From Prostheceraeus crozeri (taxonomy: Eukaryota > Platyhelminthes > Polycladida > Euryleptidae), in assembly GCA_907163375.1 (NCBI GenBank), contig CAJQUW010003166.1, positions 154,648-218,647 of the forward strand: a stretch of 64,000 bases of DNA, given 5' to 3'. Made by a program: the position numbers and the translations under genes. This document shows, one piece after another, positions 45,055 to 58,637 of this stretch (its first letter is position 1; each line of letters opens with the position of its first letter). The notes beneath the pieces are model-generated. The model saw only the letters and a list, made by a program, of their open reading frames with translations, ran no database searches and was not told where the DNA came from.

Positions 45055-48000
45055 ACCCCCCCCCCCCCAACCACCACACCCACCCCAAAACCCACAAACA
45101 ACAAACCCCACAACAACACACCACCACCACCCCAACCCCACACCCACACCACCCACCAACCACACACCCACACCAACACAACCACCCCAACACAACCAAC
45201 ACCACAACACTCACCCACCACCCACCCACACACCCACCACAACACCACCACCAACCACCCAAACACCACACACCAACAACCACACCAACCACCAAAACAC
45301 ACCCAAACCACAACCCAAACAACACCCAACCACACACAACACCACACAAAACCACCACACCACCCACAAAAAACACACAACCACACCCAACCACACCACA
45401 CACCCACCAACACACACCAACCCACCACCACAACCACAACACCACCACACACCACACAACACACCACACAACCACACCCAACACCACACCAACCACAACC
45501 CACAACAACCACACCACAACACCCACCACCACAACCACACCACCAACACCCACCCCACCCACACACACCCACCAACAACCACACCACAACCACAAACAAC
45601 ACCCAAAACACCACACACACCACACAACCACCACACCCACAACCACAACACCACACAACCACCACCCACAACACCACAACCCACACAACAACCACCACAA
45701 CACAACACCCCAACCACACACACCAACCACAACAACACCACAAACCACCACAACACACCACAACCAACCCACACCCACACAAACACCACACCAACCACAA
45801 CACCCAACACACACCACAACCAAACACCACCCCACACCACACACCAACACACCAACACCCACACCCAACACAACCCACACCACCCACACCACACACACAC
45901 CCACCACAACAACCACACAACCCCACCAACACCACCCAACACAACCACCCCACACCACAACACACCCCACACCCCACAACCCACACCACCAAACACCAAC
46001 AACCACCCACAAACACCCACACACAACACCACCCACAACACCAACCCAACCCCACACACACAAACACCACACACCCACACACAACCACACCACAAACACC
46101 ACCACCCAACCACACACAAACCAACACCACACACCACCCAACCACCACACAACCACCACCCAACACCACCCACCACAAACACCACCCACAACCACACCCA
46201 CACACCACACACACCACCCACACAACCACACCCACCAACCACACAAACAACCCACACACCACCCAACACCACACCAAACCACCACAAACCACACCACACA
46301 CAACCACCACCACACAACCACACCAACACCACAACACACCACACCACCAACAACCAACACCACACCACCAACACAACACACCACAACCACCAACAACACC
46401 ACACACCAACACCACACCACAACACCAACACCCACCAACACACCAACACCAACCACACACCACACCACCACACAAACCACAACACCACCACCCAACACAA
46501 CCACCACAACCCACACCACCACAACACCACCACACCACACACAAACACCACACAACCACCCACACACAACACCCACACCCACACAACCACCACAACCCAC
46601 CACCCACAACACCACCACAACACCAACACACCCACACCACCACCACAACACAACACCACCACACCACACCAACAACACACAACACCCACCACACACACAA
46701 CACCCACCACACCACAACACCACCACACCCACCACCCAACACAACCACACCACCAAACACAACCACCACCAACCACAACACCCACCACACAACCCACAAC
46801 CACACACCAACCACCACAACAACCCACACACACACCAAACCACACACACCCACACCACAAACCACAACCACACAACCCAACACCAACACCACACAAACAC
46901 CACACACCAACCACCACAACAACCACACCCCACAACCACCCACACACCACACCCACCAACAAACCACCCAACACACCCACCAACAACCACCACAACCACA
47001 CACCCACACCAACCACACACCACACACCACCCAACACCACACACCCACAACACCAACCAACCACAACACCAACACAACCAACACCACCACACCACACACC
47101 CAACACAACACCACACACCAACACACCCAACACAACACCCACCACAACCACACAACACACCCACCACAACACCACCACAACCCACCCAACAACCACCCCA
47201 CAAACAACCACACACCACCACACAACACCCACACCCAAACCACAACCCACAACACACCACACACACCAACAACCACAACCACCACAACACCAACCCACAC
47301 CAAACCAACCAACAAACACCACAACCACCACACAACACAACCACACACCACAACCACCACACACCAACACCAACCACACACCACACCACAACACACCACC
47401 ACCCAACAACCACAACCACCCAACACACCACCCACACCACACAACACCCAACCAACACCCCACAACACAACCCACACACCACAACACACACACCACCCAC
47501 AACCCACACCACCCACAACACCACAACCACCCACAACACACCAACACCCAACACCACCAACAACCCCAACACACCACAACACACACCCAACAACCACACC
47601 ACCACCACAACACAACCACACAACACCACAACCAAACACACCCACCACACCACAAACACACACCACACCAACCAACCACACAACCACCAACACCACCAAC
47701 ACCACACCACACACCAACCCACAACACCAAACACACCACACACACCACACCACACACCAACACACAAAACCACCACACCCAACACCAACACACCACCACA
47801 CCAACAAACACCCAACACCAACCCACAACCACCACAACACCACCCCAACACAACACCAACCACCACAACCAACACCAACACCACACACCACAACACCACA
47901 CCACAACCACCACACCACACCACCAACACACAACCACCAACACCACACCCACCACCACAACAACACCCACACACCACACCCCAACACCACCACCAACCCA

Positions 48001-49801
48001 CCACCCACCAACAAACACACCACAACACCCACACAACACCCAACACCACCACCAACACAAACACCCACCAAACACCACACCAACACCACAACCACCCACA
48101 CAACCACAACACACCCACCACCACAACACCACAACCACACCCCAACACCACCACACCACCACAACCACACCCACAACCACCACAACACAACCAACACCAC
48201 ACACCAACACCACACCACACCACCACCACACCCACAACACCAACAAACCCACACAACACACCCACACACAACCACCAACAACCACCAACACCACACACCA
48301 ACCCACACCAACCCACACAACACCCACCCACAACACACCACCACACACACCCACACCACCACACCAACCACCAACACCCACACAACACAACCCCACACAC
48401 CCACCACACAACACCCAACCACACACCAACCCACACCCCACCACACCACACAACACACCAAAACACCACCACACAACCCCCACACCCAACAACCACAACA
48501 CCACAACCCAACCACAACACCCACACAACCACCCACCAACAACCACACCACACAACCACCCACCACAACCACACAACCAACACCAACCCACACCACAACA
48601 CACAAACCAACACACCACCCCACACCACAAACCCCCACACCACACAACACACCCAACACCCACAACCACACAAACACCAAACACAACCACAACACCACCC
48701 CACACCAACAACCAACACAACACCCCACCACACACCCACACAACCCAACACAACACACCCACCACCCCACCAACACCACACACCACCCACCAACACAACA
48801 CACCAACACACACACACCCAACCACAACACCACCCCAACCAACACCACCCACACCACAACCCACAAACCACCACACCACCCACCAACCACACAAACCCCA
48901 CAAACCACCACACCAACACCCACCCCACACCAACCCACCCACAACACCACAACCACACACAACCACCCCACACCACAACCACACCCAACACAACCACAAC
49001 ACCACACCACACCCACAACAACCCAACACACACACCCACCAAACACAACACCAACACCAACACCAAACAACCCACCCAACCACACAACACCACACACCCA
49101 CCCACAACACCAACACAACACCACACCAAACACACCACCAACACCAAACACCCACAACCACACCCACCACAAACCACACCAACACCACAACAACCCACAA
49201 CCACCCACCCCAACAACACCCACACCACAACCACACCCACCAACACCAACACACCACCCCAACACACCCAACACCACCAACACAACACAAACACCCCACA
49301 ACCCACCCCACACCCACAACCACACACCACCACAACCACCCAAACCCACACAACACCAACAACACACCACCACAACCACACCCCAACAACACCCACCACA
49401 AACCACCCCCAAACACACACCCACCACCACCAACAAACACACAACACACCCAACAACACACCAACCACACAACACAACCAAACCACCACCCCACACACCA
49501 ACCACCCACACAACCACAACACACAACAACCCACCCAACAAAAACCACCACCACCAAACCACCACAACCCAACACAACACCCACACACCACACCAAACCC
49601 AACACACCACACACCAAACACAACACCACCACACAACAAACTCCCAACCCAACCACAACAACACACCAACCCACCCATAACACCACACCCAACAACACAC
49701 CAACCAACCACCACCCAACACACAACACCAACCAACACCCAACCCAACACAACCCACAACCCACCACCACACACACCCACCACCCAAACCCCCCCCCCAC
49801 A
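45055..49801. repeat. ~4.75-kb A/C-only (plus strand) low-complexity tract in NAPG intron
   Basis: Plus strand contains only A and C, except T at 45211, 49642 and 49678; I found no G. It begins with a run of 13 C (45056-45068) and ends with a run of 10 C (49789-49798). Inside, C-runs of 1-4 and A-runs of mostly 1-3 alternate irregularly with no fixed period that I can see. It lies in the 14.1-kb NAPG intron between exons at 44299 and 58638, so the pre-mRNA would carry only A and C. All long open frames in it are by-products of composition. Confidence 0.95.
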
Positions 49802-52399
49802 GCAGATTATCTAGTTTAGTATTTATTCCAATGAAAACAAATTTAGTGATTCAACTGAGCGCATAATATCACGTGCATGATTTTGTCATACTAAAATCAA
49901 TTATCCAAAAATGTTCATAGCAAAAAGTGTGGTCATTACAAGAATTACTAAAAAGGTATGGAAACTCCTACGATCGTGAAAATTAAATGATATAACAGAC
50001 TGATTAAAGCACCCAGAAATAGCAACAGAATAACTACGTATATAATTTTGCTAATCAGAGTAACAGATCTCTACAACTACTAACAAAAGTCTGAGACTAC
50101 GCTCATTCACAGATGGAGTTTCAAAGTTGGATAGGCTGTGCATTATATAACATGTCCATTCATCCTAGGTGACTTGCGACTGAAGATCAGCGGCGTGGAT
50201 TACGCATTCAGAAAAGGGGAAGTAGAGGAAAATAAGTACTATTGCCGATAGCAGGTGATTTCTCATGGATACGAATGCTGCGTAGACGCTGCTTTAGAAA
50301 TGTAATTAGGCTAGAAGTGTAATTAAAACAATTAATTAAACGGTCGTTCATGTTGAAGCTCCGATCTGATGATATACAACTTGCATTTAAAAACCCTGGC
50401 CTTATAGAAGAAACACGATCTACTATTTTAAATAACGCAGCCTCTTATCTAAAAAAACCCACCAAAATTCCTGTTTTATTTTTAATTGGTTTTGTAAATG
50501 GGTTTTTTAATATGCCAACCCTGCTAAAGATGATAATATCACAAGTTAGAAATGCTCCAAAGATTCCAAATATATAAAAAGCCATCGAAAATATGAAGAA
50601 AAATGTATTTTAGTGCGGAGAAAGAAAAACCATTTTTCCAACCTCTACTCCTTCTTATCCACATATCAGTAATTGCACATTTAGCATAGAGCACAAACAT
50701 GACTTGTCAATTTGCATTCTTCCTCCTACATGAACTTGATTTTTGGATACTTAACTTACTAATTATCCTCTGTAGCTAGCAAAACTGTGAAATTTACCTA
50801 AAGCTAAAGTTGACATTGCTTTCTTGTGGAAAGTTGCGAAATCGAATTTAATATTATTTGTGAATTCAACTGAATTGGTAGGCAAAGACTTGGATATTAT
50901 GTTGTTGTAACATAAAATAAGCAATACTATTAATTGTCTTTCGACGCACGATATTATTATAACGATTCAAAATGCGTATATTATTGCCGATCTGGCCCGG
51001 CCAAATAATGAAAGAAGGAAGTCTTTGGTATATATTTTATATATTTTGGAAATCAAACGCGCGACTCACTTGAAATTTTCATTGTAATGAAATGTCAACG
51101 ACACATAATGTACATAATGATGCAGCCTACGTGATAGTTCATAGATGTATCTTCGAGTAGATATATTATATCATAGCATTCACTTGATGTTTTATGTATT
51201 TTCGAGATATTGTTTCACACTAGCGTTGCGTCCGATAAATGGAGCAGCTCATCAATGATGAAAAGGAGAATGAGTGACATGTGGGCCAACATGATATTGA
51301 TATCTGAAATAGCATCGTGAAAGTAACAAAGCAGACAATCACTAATTACTTCATGTAATTAGGCAAACCACACCACTATGTATCCTGAACCAAGCGTCTC
51401 AGCTGACCAAGTAAATAAGTTTATTGATCGATTATCAGCATGCGATAAAATTTGATGAGAACATACAAAAGATATAAGATTTTTTGTGCTGTGCAACGAT
51501 TTATGAAACGGTCTGTATATATATATCTGAATTACAGCTGACACGGGAAGTTCTCAGATTGTTGTATAATCGCTAGTAAGTCAAGAAAGGGAATTTTGTA
51601 GAGAATAGAGATCGCTAGTATTCGAGATCAATAGTTGCATGAGGAGACTCTATCCCTGATGAATGAGGATGAACATGTTTTTACGAGTTTCACTCACACA
51701 CTGTGTGGCGTCTTCCAGCTTTCTCTATCCCGTTTCTGAGGATTGAGATACTCACATTGTTGTTAATCAAATGAAATCATCATCATGAAAAAAACATGAC
51801 TGCTGTTACTTAGAAACATGTCTGATATTAATTGAATTCTCTGTTGACGAGGAGCCATGGTTTGCACCAGAGCATTTTATATTAGCGTGGAGGTAACACT
51901 GAGTTAGAAGATATATCTTACTTTACGTCACGTTTGAATCTGTTTACCAACATAATTGGGTTTTATCCATCTACTTTATTAAATAGCATCAGAACTATTC
52001 TTAATCAATCAAAAATAAGGGAGGAAATATTTCGTTTATTTGCATCCACATGCTATCAGTTGCTGTGAGTTTGCTTCTATTTAGTGGAAATTCGTGTTCC
52101 AGGACCTGGCTTGTAAATGATTTTTCTAGTAAATGATGTTTTGGTTCGATTTTGTTTGGCACTGTACCCGAACTTCCAATCGGAGCGGGACTGACATTTT
52201 TTGGATTAAAACAATCTCATGCAACAACTGAATGCAGGCTTCGTATTCTTCCTGAAATCCGACTTCTTGGGGTCAATTTTCATAATCCTCAAGATTCGTC
52301 AGAATATGCAGAAGCGGGAAATGCCCCCCCCCCCGTCAAACCTAGCTCATGCGGCAAAGGAAAAATTAAACATAACATGATGGAATTCTGTTGACAGTA
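49802..52399. other. NAPG intron between the A/C tract and the LINE
   Basis: 2.6 kb of ordinary AT-rich sequence. A 75-codon open frame at 50350-50577 has no similarity that I recognise and no splice context, so I do not call it a gene. A C12 run lies near 52325-52336. Confidence 0.5.
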
Positions 52400-53490
52400 G
52401 AGAGTTCGATGTAAGTGCAGGCGTTCACCAAGGGTCGGTCCTGAACCCTCTTCTATTCGCATGTGTTCTGGAAGCCGTTACGAAGAGCGTGAGAAATGGC
52501 CTACCTTGGGAGGCTCTTTTTGCTGATGATCTACTCCTGGTGGCTGAGAGTGAGGAAGAGCTTGCGGGCAAAATGGCATCTTGGAAGGGCGTTCTTCACA
52601 GTAAAGGTTTGATCGTCAACTCCAGTAAGACAAAGGTCATGTTTTCACACCCTGGCAAGGGCGAGACAGAACCCTCTGGCCATGATCCATGTGCAGTGTG
52701 CCGCAAAGGTGTCGGTTCCAACTCCATCAAGTGCACAATATGTCAATTTTGGGCTCACAAGTGGCATTGTGGGCCGCCTTTCATCCGCAGCAGCTACATT
52801 CGTGTGACGCCGGTGTAAAGGTGAAGTAAGGGCCGATCAAGCTCCATCTTTTGGTGACGGCGATCATCTCAAGGTTGACGAGGAAAGCTACGAAGTAGTT
52901 AATACTTTCCGTTACCCTCGGTGATGTCATTGATGCTGGCGGAGGTTGCCAAGTGCAGCAGTCAGAGCGAGGATCCGAAGCGGTTGGTGCAGGTTTCGTG
53001 AGATGGCTCCCTTTTTAACATCTAGAGCAACTGCACTCTCAATGAAGGCAGTCATCTATAAGTCTTGTGTGCGCACCAGCATGCTGTATGGTAGCGAGAC
53101 TTGGGCCTTGTCAGCTGAGTGTTTGAGGTGAACGAAATGCGGATGGTCCGTTGGATGTGCGGAGTCTCCTCTCGCGACCGCATTTCAAACGAGGAGCTGA
53201 GAGCTAGAGTGTGCCTGGAGCCTATCGGCGACTCCATAAGAAGACGTCGTTTAAGATGGTGTGGCCACGTAGAAAGAAAGGACGAATGTCAATGGGTGAA
53301 GCGCGTGCAGAAATTGAGAGTGGATGGGCGCCGACCAGTTGGACGTCCAAAGAAGACATGGAGCGATGACATCAACGAAGACCTTCGAGCGCTCGGGCTC
53401 CGTGTCGAAGATGCAAACGACCGAGCGAAATGGAGAGCCGCCATACAAGCGAATCGTCGTACCCAACATGGATGGAGAAATCGACGTTAA
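52400..53490 (+). pseudogene. LINE retrotransposon 3' part (plus-strand copy)
   Basis: Non-LTR retrotransposon remnant. VSAGVHQGSVLNPLLFACVL and the catalytic FADDLLLVAESEEEL (about 52525) are RT motifs. A PHD-like Cys cluster CAVCRKGVGSNSIKCTICQF W follows. The C-terminal frame 53119-53490 is open with RRLRWCGHVERKDECQWVKR, GRRPVGRPKKTWSDDINEDL and DRAKWRAAI, a signature common in animal LINEs. Stops near 52818 and 53130 break it. Confidence 0.85.
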
Positions 53491-54599
53491 ATGGAATAAG
53501 TATAATAAGTGACCTTCAAATTCATCACTTTTTTGATTGATTTCAACTAATAATCTGTACATGTTCAATATTAATACGCACATTTATCTTTCTAATACAT
53601 AATTTTGGCAGATTGGCCTTTCACTCATCTCTCCCGAAATGCATCTGCTTTACAATTATGCATGCATGTACGATGCTTTTGAGTTCGCATCAGTATAAGC
53701 CACGCCTATTTGAAGGATTTCAATCGCAGTTTGTTTCCGCAGAGATTAAGTTCTATGTTACTTTAGTTAACCTATCAAGCTCCGGTTTTGCATTTCCAAC
53801 ATTCTCAATGTTTATCTGCCAAGTTTTCTCAATAACAGCTGCACCATGACGAGCAATGCTCATTCTTGTCATTTACAGGCGTGAGTTGATTGGTAGAGCC
53901 TTGGTCAATTGAGTGAATCATTTTACGACGAGCAGTGATCGTCATTAAGGCTTTACAGAGGCTGACGCCAAATGTGAGGTCCATTAAGTGTGGTACCGGA
54001 AGCTCAATAATATTTACTCTAAAGCCATGCAGTCAGTATCGTTTGTATACTTTCATCGTGAATACGTGTATTTTCACAACTGTAAATGCTCTTCGGGCTT
54101 CATCATTTCATCTACCAATGCAGGTCGCAATGCAGACGTTTGTTGTTTTAATGGTCATTTGTTGTTTTCCGTAATGCCAAACCGGTTTACGATCCCTAGA
54201 ACACCGGCACATTTTTCTGCTGAGTTTCCACAGTTTAATTTTGCTGAAGAAATATCGTAATGCAAATCAAGCAGCAGAGAATAGTTTATTTAAAATGATA
54301 GCAGTTTGGTTAGTTGCAATATCTTCAGAATCCTCAATCGAGACTCGAAAAGAAGATCTTTTGTGAAGATTTACTGTTTGCAGTACATTACTGAAGACCT
54401 TACCTTACCCCCGTTTAACGTCTCTTTTCCCCAGGTGTGGGGGTGAGACGGCCGTCTTGTGTCGATTCGGGTGAATTCTTCTTCTTCATTCTTCTCTATC
54501 TTGGACGACAGCAGGATTGAGTTTCATCACCAGGTCTTTCCTGATATTGTGCGACCATTTCTTTATTTGACCTCCTCTGATGTTGGGTCCAGGGATTAC

Positions 54600-56700
54600 C
54601 AGGTCCAGGGCTTGTCTTGGCCATGCCGATGATGGCAAACGCTCCAGATGACCGAACTACCGCAACCGATGCCTACGAAGCGAAGCCTCTAAGTCGTGAA
54701 GACCGAGCATCTGCCTGAGCTCATTCATAGAGCGGCGCTCACATAAATTAACTGCGCAGATCCAACGTACCATGGCGCTGTCGTTTCTAGCCAAACGAGT
54801 CATTTCTTCATTTCTGAGTGGCCATGTTTCAGCTGCATATAGCAAAACACTTCTCAATCTCAAAATACTCAAAGACATGGCTTCTACGCCGTAAAGAGAT
54901 ACTCTTATTTGTGAGAATGGGCAGCAAATCGTGAAAATTCTTCCATGCAGATCTTATACGGGCGGTGACAGCACCAGAACATCCACCTCAGTTGTCTAAT
55001 ACATCGCCGAGGTAGCAGAAAGACTCACCACTCGAAAGCACTATCCCCGATTATCACCTGGATTTGTGGAATGAATGTCAGGAACCTCACCCTTGCAGCG
55101 GCGCGGCATTCAAATTGTGGGTCGTCGCGGCAGGCTATGCAAGTTCGTACACCTGTGATGGATCCACTTTCGGACATTTAGAGCAGCGATAGAATTTCTG
55201 CCAAACTCCGTTTCTGCACACTCCACAAGGGTACCTTCCATCTTTCCTTCAACTGGCATCTTCGCAAATTTGCTGACGAGAACTTTAGTCTTATTGACAT
55301 TTATTCCGCATGCCTTTGGACTCGAGGTTGAATTTCCAGCACTGGAAGCGAGACGAAGGTCCTTCAATCGAGTCGGCGGTGATGACAAGGTCGTCTGCAT
55401 AAAGGATCTCACGAAGACAGTTTTGGCGAAAGTCCCGGACTGATGGCCTTCCATTACAATGTTGAACAAGAGAGGACTTAGGACAGACCATTGATGCAAC
55501 CCACGTTAACCTCAAAAAAACCGAACTTCTGCTGACTCCGTTGCAAACAACCGCCTTTGCATGCTTATACATGGGCTGGACAGTCGAGACGCTTCCACTC
55601 GTCCGGATGTCCCAGCTTTCTCATTGACCACCACAGGACTTTTCGAGGAATCGGTCGAAGGCTTTCTCGAGGTCAACAAACATGATGTACAAGTCTCTTC
55701 TCTTGCTCAAGAATTTTTTCTTGCAACTGTCGGAGAACAAAGATGGCATCTGTTGTACTTTTACCTTGCGAGAAACCGAACTGCAATGTCATGTATATCA
55801 ACACGATCTTTGATGAAGTCAGCCAGAATGTGTTCAAAAATCTTCAAAACTTGGTCAAGCATCTTGAGTCCTCGATAGCTGTAACAGTCATCAATCGCAT
55901 CTCCTTTACCCTATTACATGTTCACCACGTAGGAGATGATTCCAATCCTGAGGGACGATCCCCTCCGCGAAGAATGAAACTGAAAAGTCTCGCAGGTGGG
56001 GTGACCATGTTATCACCTGCAGCCCGTATCATTTCAATCACCACTCCAGAAGGGCCTCCTGTCTTATTGAGCTTCATTTCTGATATCGCCTTCTTCACCA
56101 TTTCCACAGAATGGTGTTCGCAGGTCCCTCAACCATGGGTTGATGCGCTATCGAATCAGAATCCCATGGAAATTCGACATTCATGAATCTTCTCGTGATG
56201 TTTTCTCCAGACTACTAGACGATCAAACCTCAGAACAGGCTATCTTCCCTTCTTCATCTCGAACACAGCTCTCACCTGTGACGTCACGATTGTCACGCTT
56301 TAACTTACTCGCAGAGTTTGAAAACGAAATTCTTTCTGGTCTTTGCTTCGGAGGTTCTGCAACTTGTCTGCCTTCAGCTTTTTTCTTCGCTTGATAAACG
56401 GCCCGCTTTCCCATGACGTTTGGCCTGCAGGTAGCTGTCTTTATCACCACCACGCTGCCACTCTTTCCATAACTTGCGCTTTTGATTGATCGCGGACGCC
56501 ACTGCTTCGTTCCACCACCAAGTTTCTCTTTGTTTACAAGAACCTCCTTTGGTACAACCACAAACCTCATCTGCAGCATGAAGAAGGGGATCTTTCAATC
56601 CCGACCAAAGGTCGTCAACATTCGATGAGGCGAGAACTTCAGGATCGTATAATCAGCGACTTTTAGTTGGAAGTCCATCTGGACTGAGGGGCGGTCACGT
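54600..56700 (-). pseudogene. LINE retrotransposon (minus-strand copy of the same kind)
   Basis: Longer but heavily frameshifted copy in the opposite direction. From 5' to 3' on the minus strand: KQRETWWWNEAVASAINQKR (56540-56480), AKKAEGRQ, MVKKAISEMKLNKTGGPSGV (about 56107), GFSQGKSTTDAIFVLRQLQE across about 55770, the catalytic LREILYADDLVITADSIEG (about 55400), a Cys-rich finger near 55210, and LLYAAETWPLRNEEMTRL with RWICAVN (54850-54750). No intact frame covers a full domain. Confidence 0.82.
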
Positions 56701-57066
56701 AGCTTCCAAAGTTTTCTTCTCATCAAGAGATTGAATTGCACCAAAAAATGGATCCACAAATATTCTAGATCAATCGTGAATCTTCTGAAGAATCGGATTC
56801 TTGTAAAGCGATGATAGCAATGGACTAAAATCTGAAGAGATTGCGGTAGAAAAATCCTTCGAAAGGTGGCAGCAGTAGTAGTCCAGTCATAGCAAGCAAA
56901 ATTTCATTAGCAGAACGGAGAAGCAAGCTTCAACTTATTTACAATCATATTCTTAGCATTCCACCAACTTTAATGGAAGCATAAGGTCTTCCACTGCTGA
57001 CTCCTTCTGTAGTAAGTTTCACAGCCATATATAACACTGACAACACATGGCATATAGATCATTTTT

Positions 57067-57150
57067 CATATTATAAGGAAGAACTACTCTTAAGGAAACA
57101 ACCACTTAATAACTCTTGTTTCCACAAGAGTCGTTCTTCCTTATAATATG
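57067..57150. repeat. Short strong hairpin, 34-bp arms
   Basis: Arms 57067-57100 and 57117-57150 pair at 31 of 34 positions around a 16-base loop. Size and loop are similar to a microRNA precursor, but a tiny fold-back transposon is equally possible. Confidence 0.75.
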
Positions 57151-58291
57151 AATCTGGGCACTATTGCTTTTCTATCATTAGATCATTTTTCATAGACAGT
57201 GACATGGAATTCGTCCTTACTGTGTTAACTATCAATAACGCGTCCTCGGAATTTTTACATTTATGTCCACTAAAAGTATATGCTATTCCTATGTAAAAGA
57301 TCAATTTTCATGATTTTATTTTGTAACCGGTCCGTCGTTGCGGCTTCTACTTCTAACATACCCTGACATGTCAGAATGGGTCTATTCAGTTCTCTTGGTC
57401 GTCAATTGTTAAATTGAATATTTCATTATCTTTTATTAGTTGTCAATGATTATTTGCTGTTATATTATTTTAGGTGTTCTTAATAGTCTTCGATGTTACT
57501 TTTGTTTGGCATTCTAGCAAATGTCCTGTCCCCGCTGCAATGCCTATATAATATAATGTGCTCCTTCTTTAAAGAAAGTCTGAATATGCCAACGGCTTGT
57601 CTTTATCACACGATGAGAATAACAGTGTGTCACGTGACAAGCATTATAAAAAGTCCTGCGCACGAGAGTCTTATCACGACGCATTGAACACTCACGTATT
57701 CTTCAATCGCGTGATGGCTTGGTAGGATTTCGAATTTTCGTAATCTATGAACTGATTGCTCTAGCATTCGTCACAAATATGAAACATTATGATCAAACGC
57801 CAGCGCCAGACAGTCTGATTTCAGTTTTATATTCAACTAACAAGTAAGGCTCTGAGCAGACCTAAATTGACTAACTCTATGGTATAGCCATTGATTTTCC
57901 GCCAAAAATTTCAACAGAGGCAGGCTTTGGATTTTGCTCTGACCGAACGCTTCTGTTATATAAAATCTGTTTCGTGGCTTTCTTTCGGACAGTTCTATCA
58001 AGACCGACTTCTATCAAGATTTTGACTTGACACCGAATAACATATTTCTTCGAAAGTAGTCGCGGGTACTTGAAAAGCTCCACATCCGACCCTTGACAAT
58101 TTTTTTTGGAGAACCGCAACTTTTCGTGTCTGTGCATGTGGCATTTTCGATGTGATTATATTGACTATGCAAGACTTACTCGATTGTGAAATCATTGACG
58201 TAACTTTGCGAAGGCGAATAGAACAATTTAAAATCATGGAGTTTTGAAGAGGCCTTGGTTAATCATTTTCTTTAAGTTTTTGTTGGGAAAC

Positions 58292-58431
58292 CAAGTAGAC
58301 AAGATGGTAATAATCTTTTATGCTTTAGCAATTTCGGCCTCCTCTCAGGCCATCATCACCTTCTGATGATGGCCGAAGAGGAGGCCGAAATCAATAAAGC
58401 ATAAAAAATTATCATCCTGGCTACTTGTAGA
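58292..58431. repeat. Long hairpin, ~65-bp arms, 8-bp loop
   Basis: CAAGTAGACAAGATGGTAAT at 58292 pairs with the complement ending CTACTTG at 58431. The arms include TTTCGGCCTCCTCT and GGCCATCATCA, with a few mismatches and indels. Located about 200 bases upstream of the last NAPG exon. Confidence 0.8.
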
Positions 58432-58637
58432 CAAGTACTGTCTTGTTAGGAGGCATACTTGTTTAAATGTAGGCATTGCTTCATATGTAGTATTAATACC
58501 TCAAATAATGTTAAACTCAATCAGTAAGTGCCAACATGGATGTAAGTGGCATTTGCGTAGATTCATAGCTTCAAACATAAGTCGCGGCTGAAGTTGACTC
58601 ATGAAATCATCACTCAAAGCATTTTGTTTTCTTTCAG

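Larger units (their letters stand above)
56701..58637. other. NAPG intron with two hairpins
   Basis: Otherwise featureless intron sequence. The two strong inverted repeats at 57067-57150 and 58292-58431 are listed separately. Confidence 0.5.

Noticed and set aside
45011..49819. Open frames of about 1590 codons on both strands, rich in Thr/His/Pro/Gln/Asn (plus) or Gly/Val/Trp/Cys (minus)
   Set aside because: Stop codons need T and A on the same strand. A strand of only A and C, or only G and T, cannot contain one. The frames are open because of composition, not coding.
50350..50577. 75-codon open frame in the NAPG intron
   Set aside because: No recognisable domain, no splice sites making it an exon of NAPG, and the flanking NAPG exons already join in phase.
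58366..58400. Hammerhead-like core CTGATGA-TGGCC...GGCC-GAAA in the hairpin arm
   Set aside because: A 4-bp stem II is possible only with an extra unpaired base, and no stem III with a cleavage site follows. The similarity is explained by the palindromic hairpin itself.
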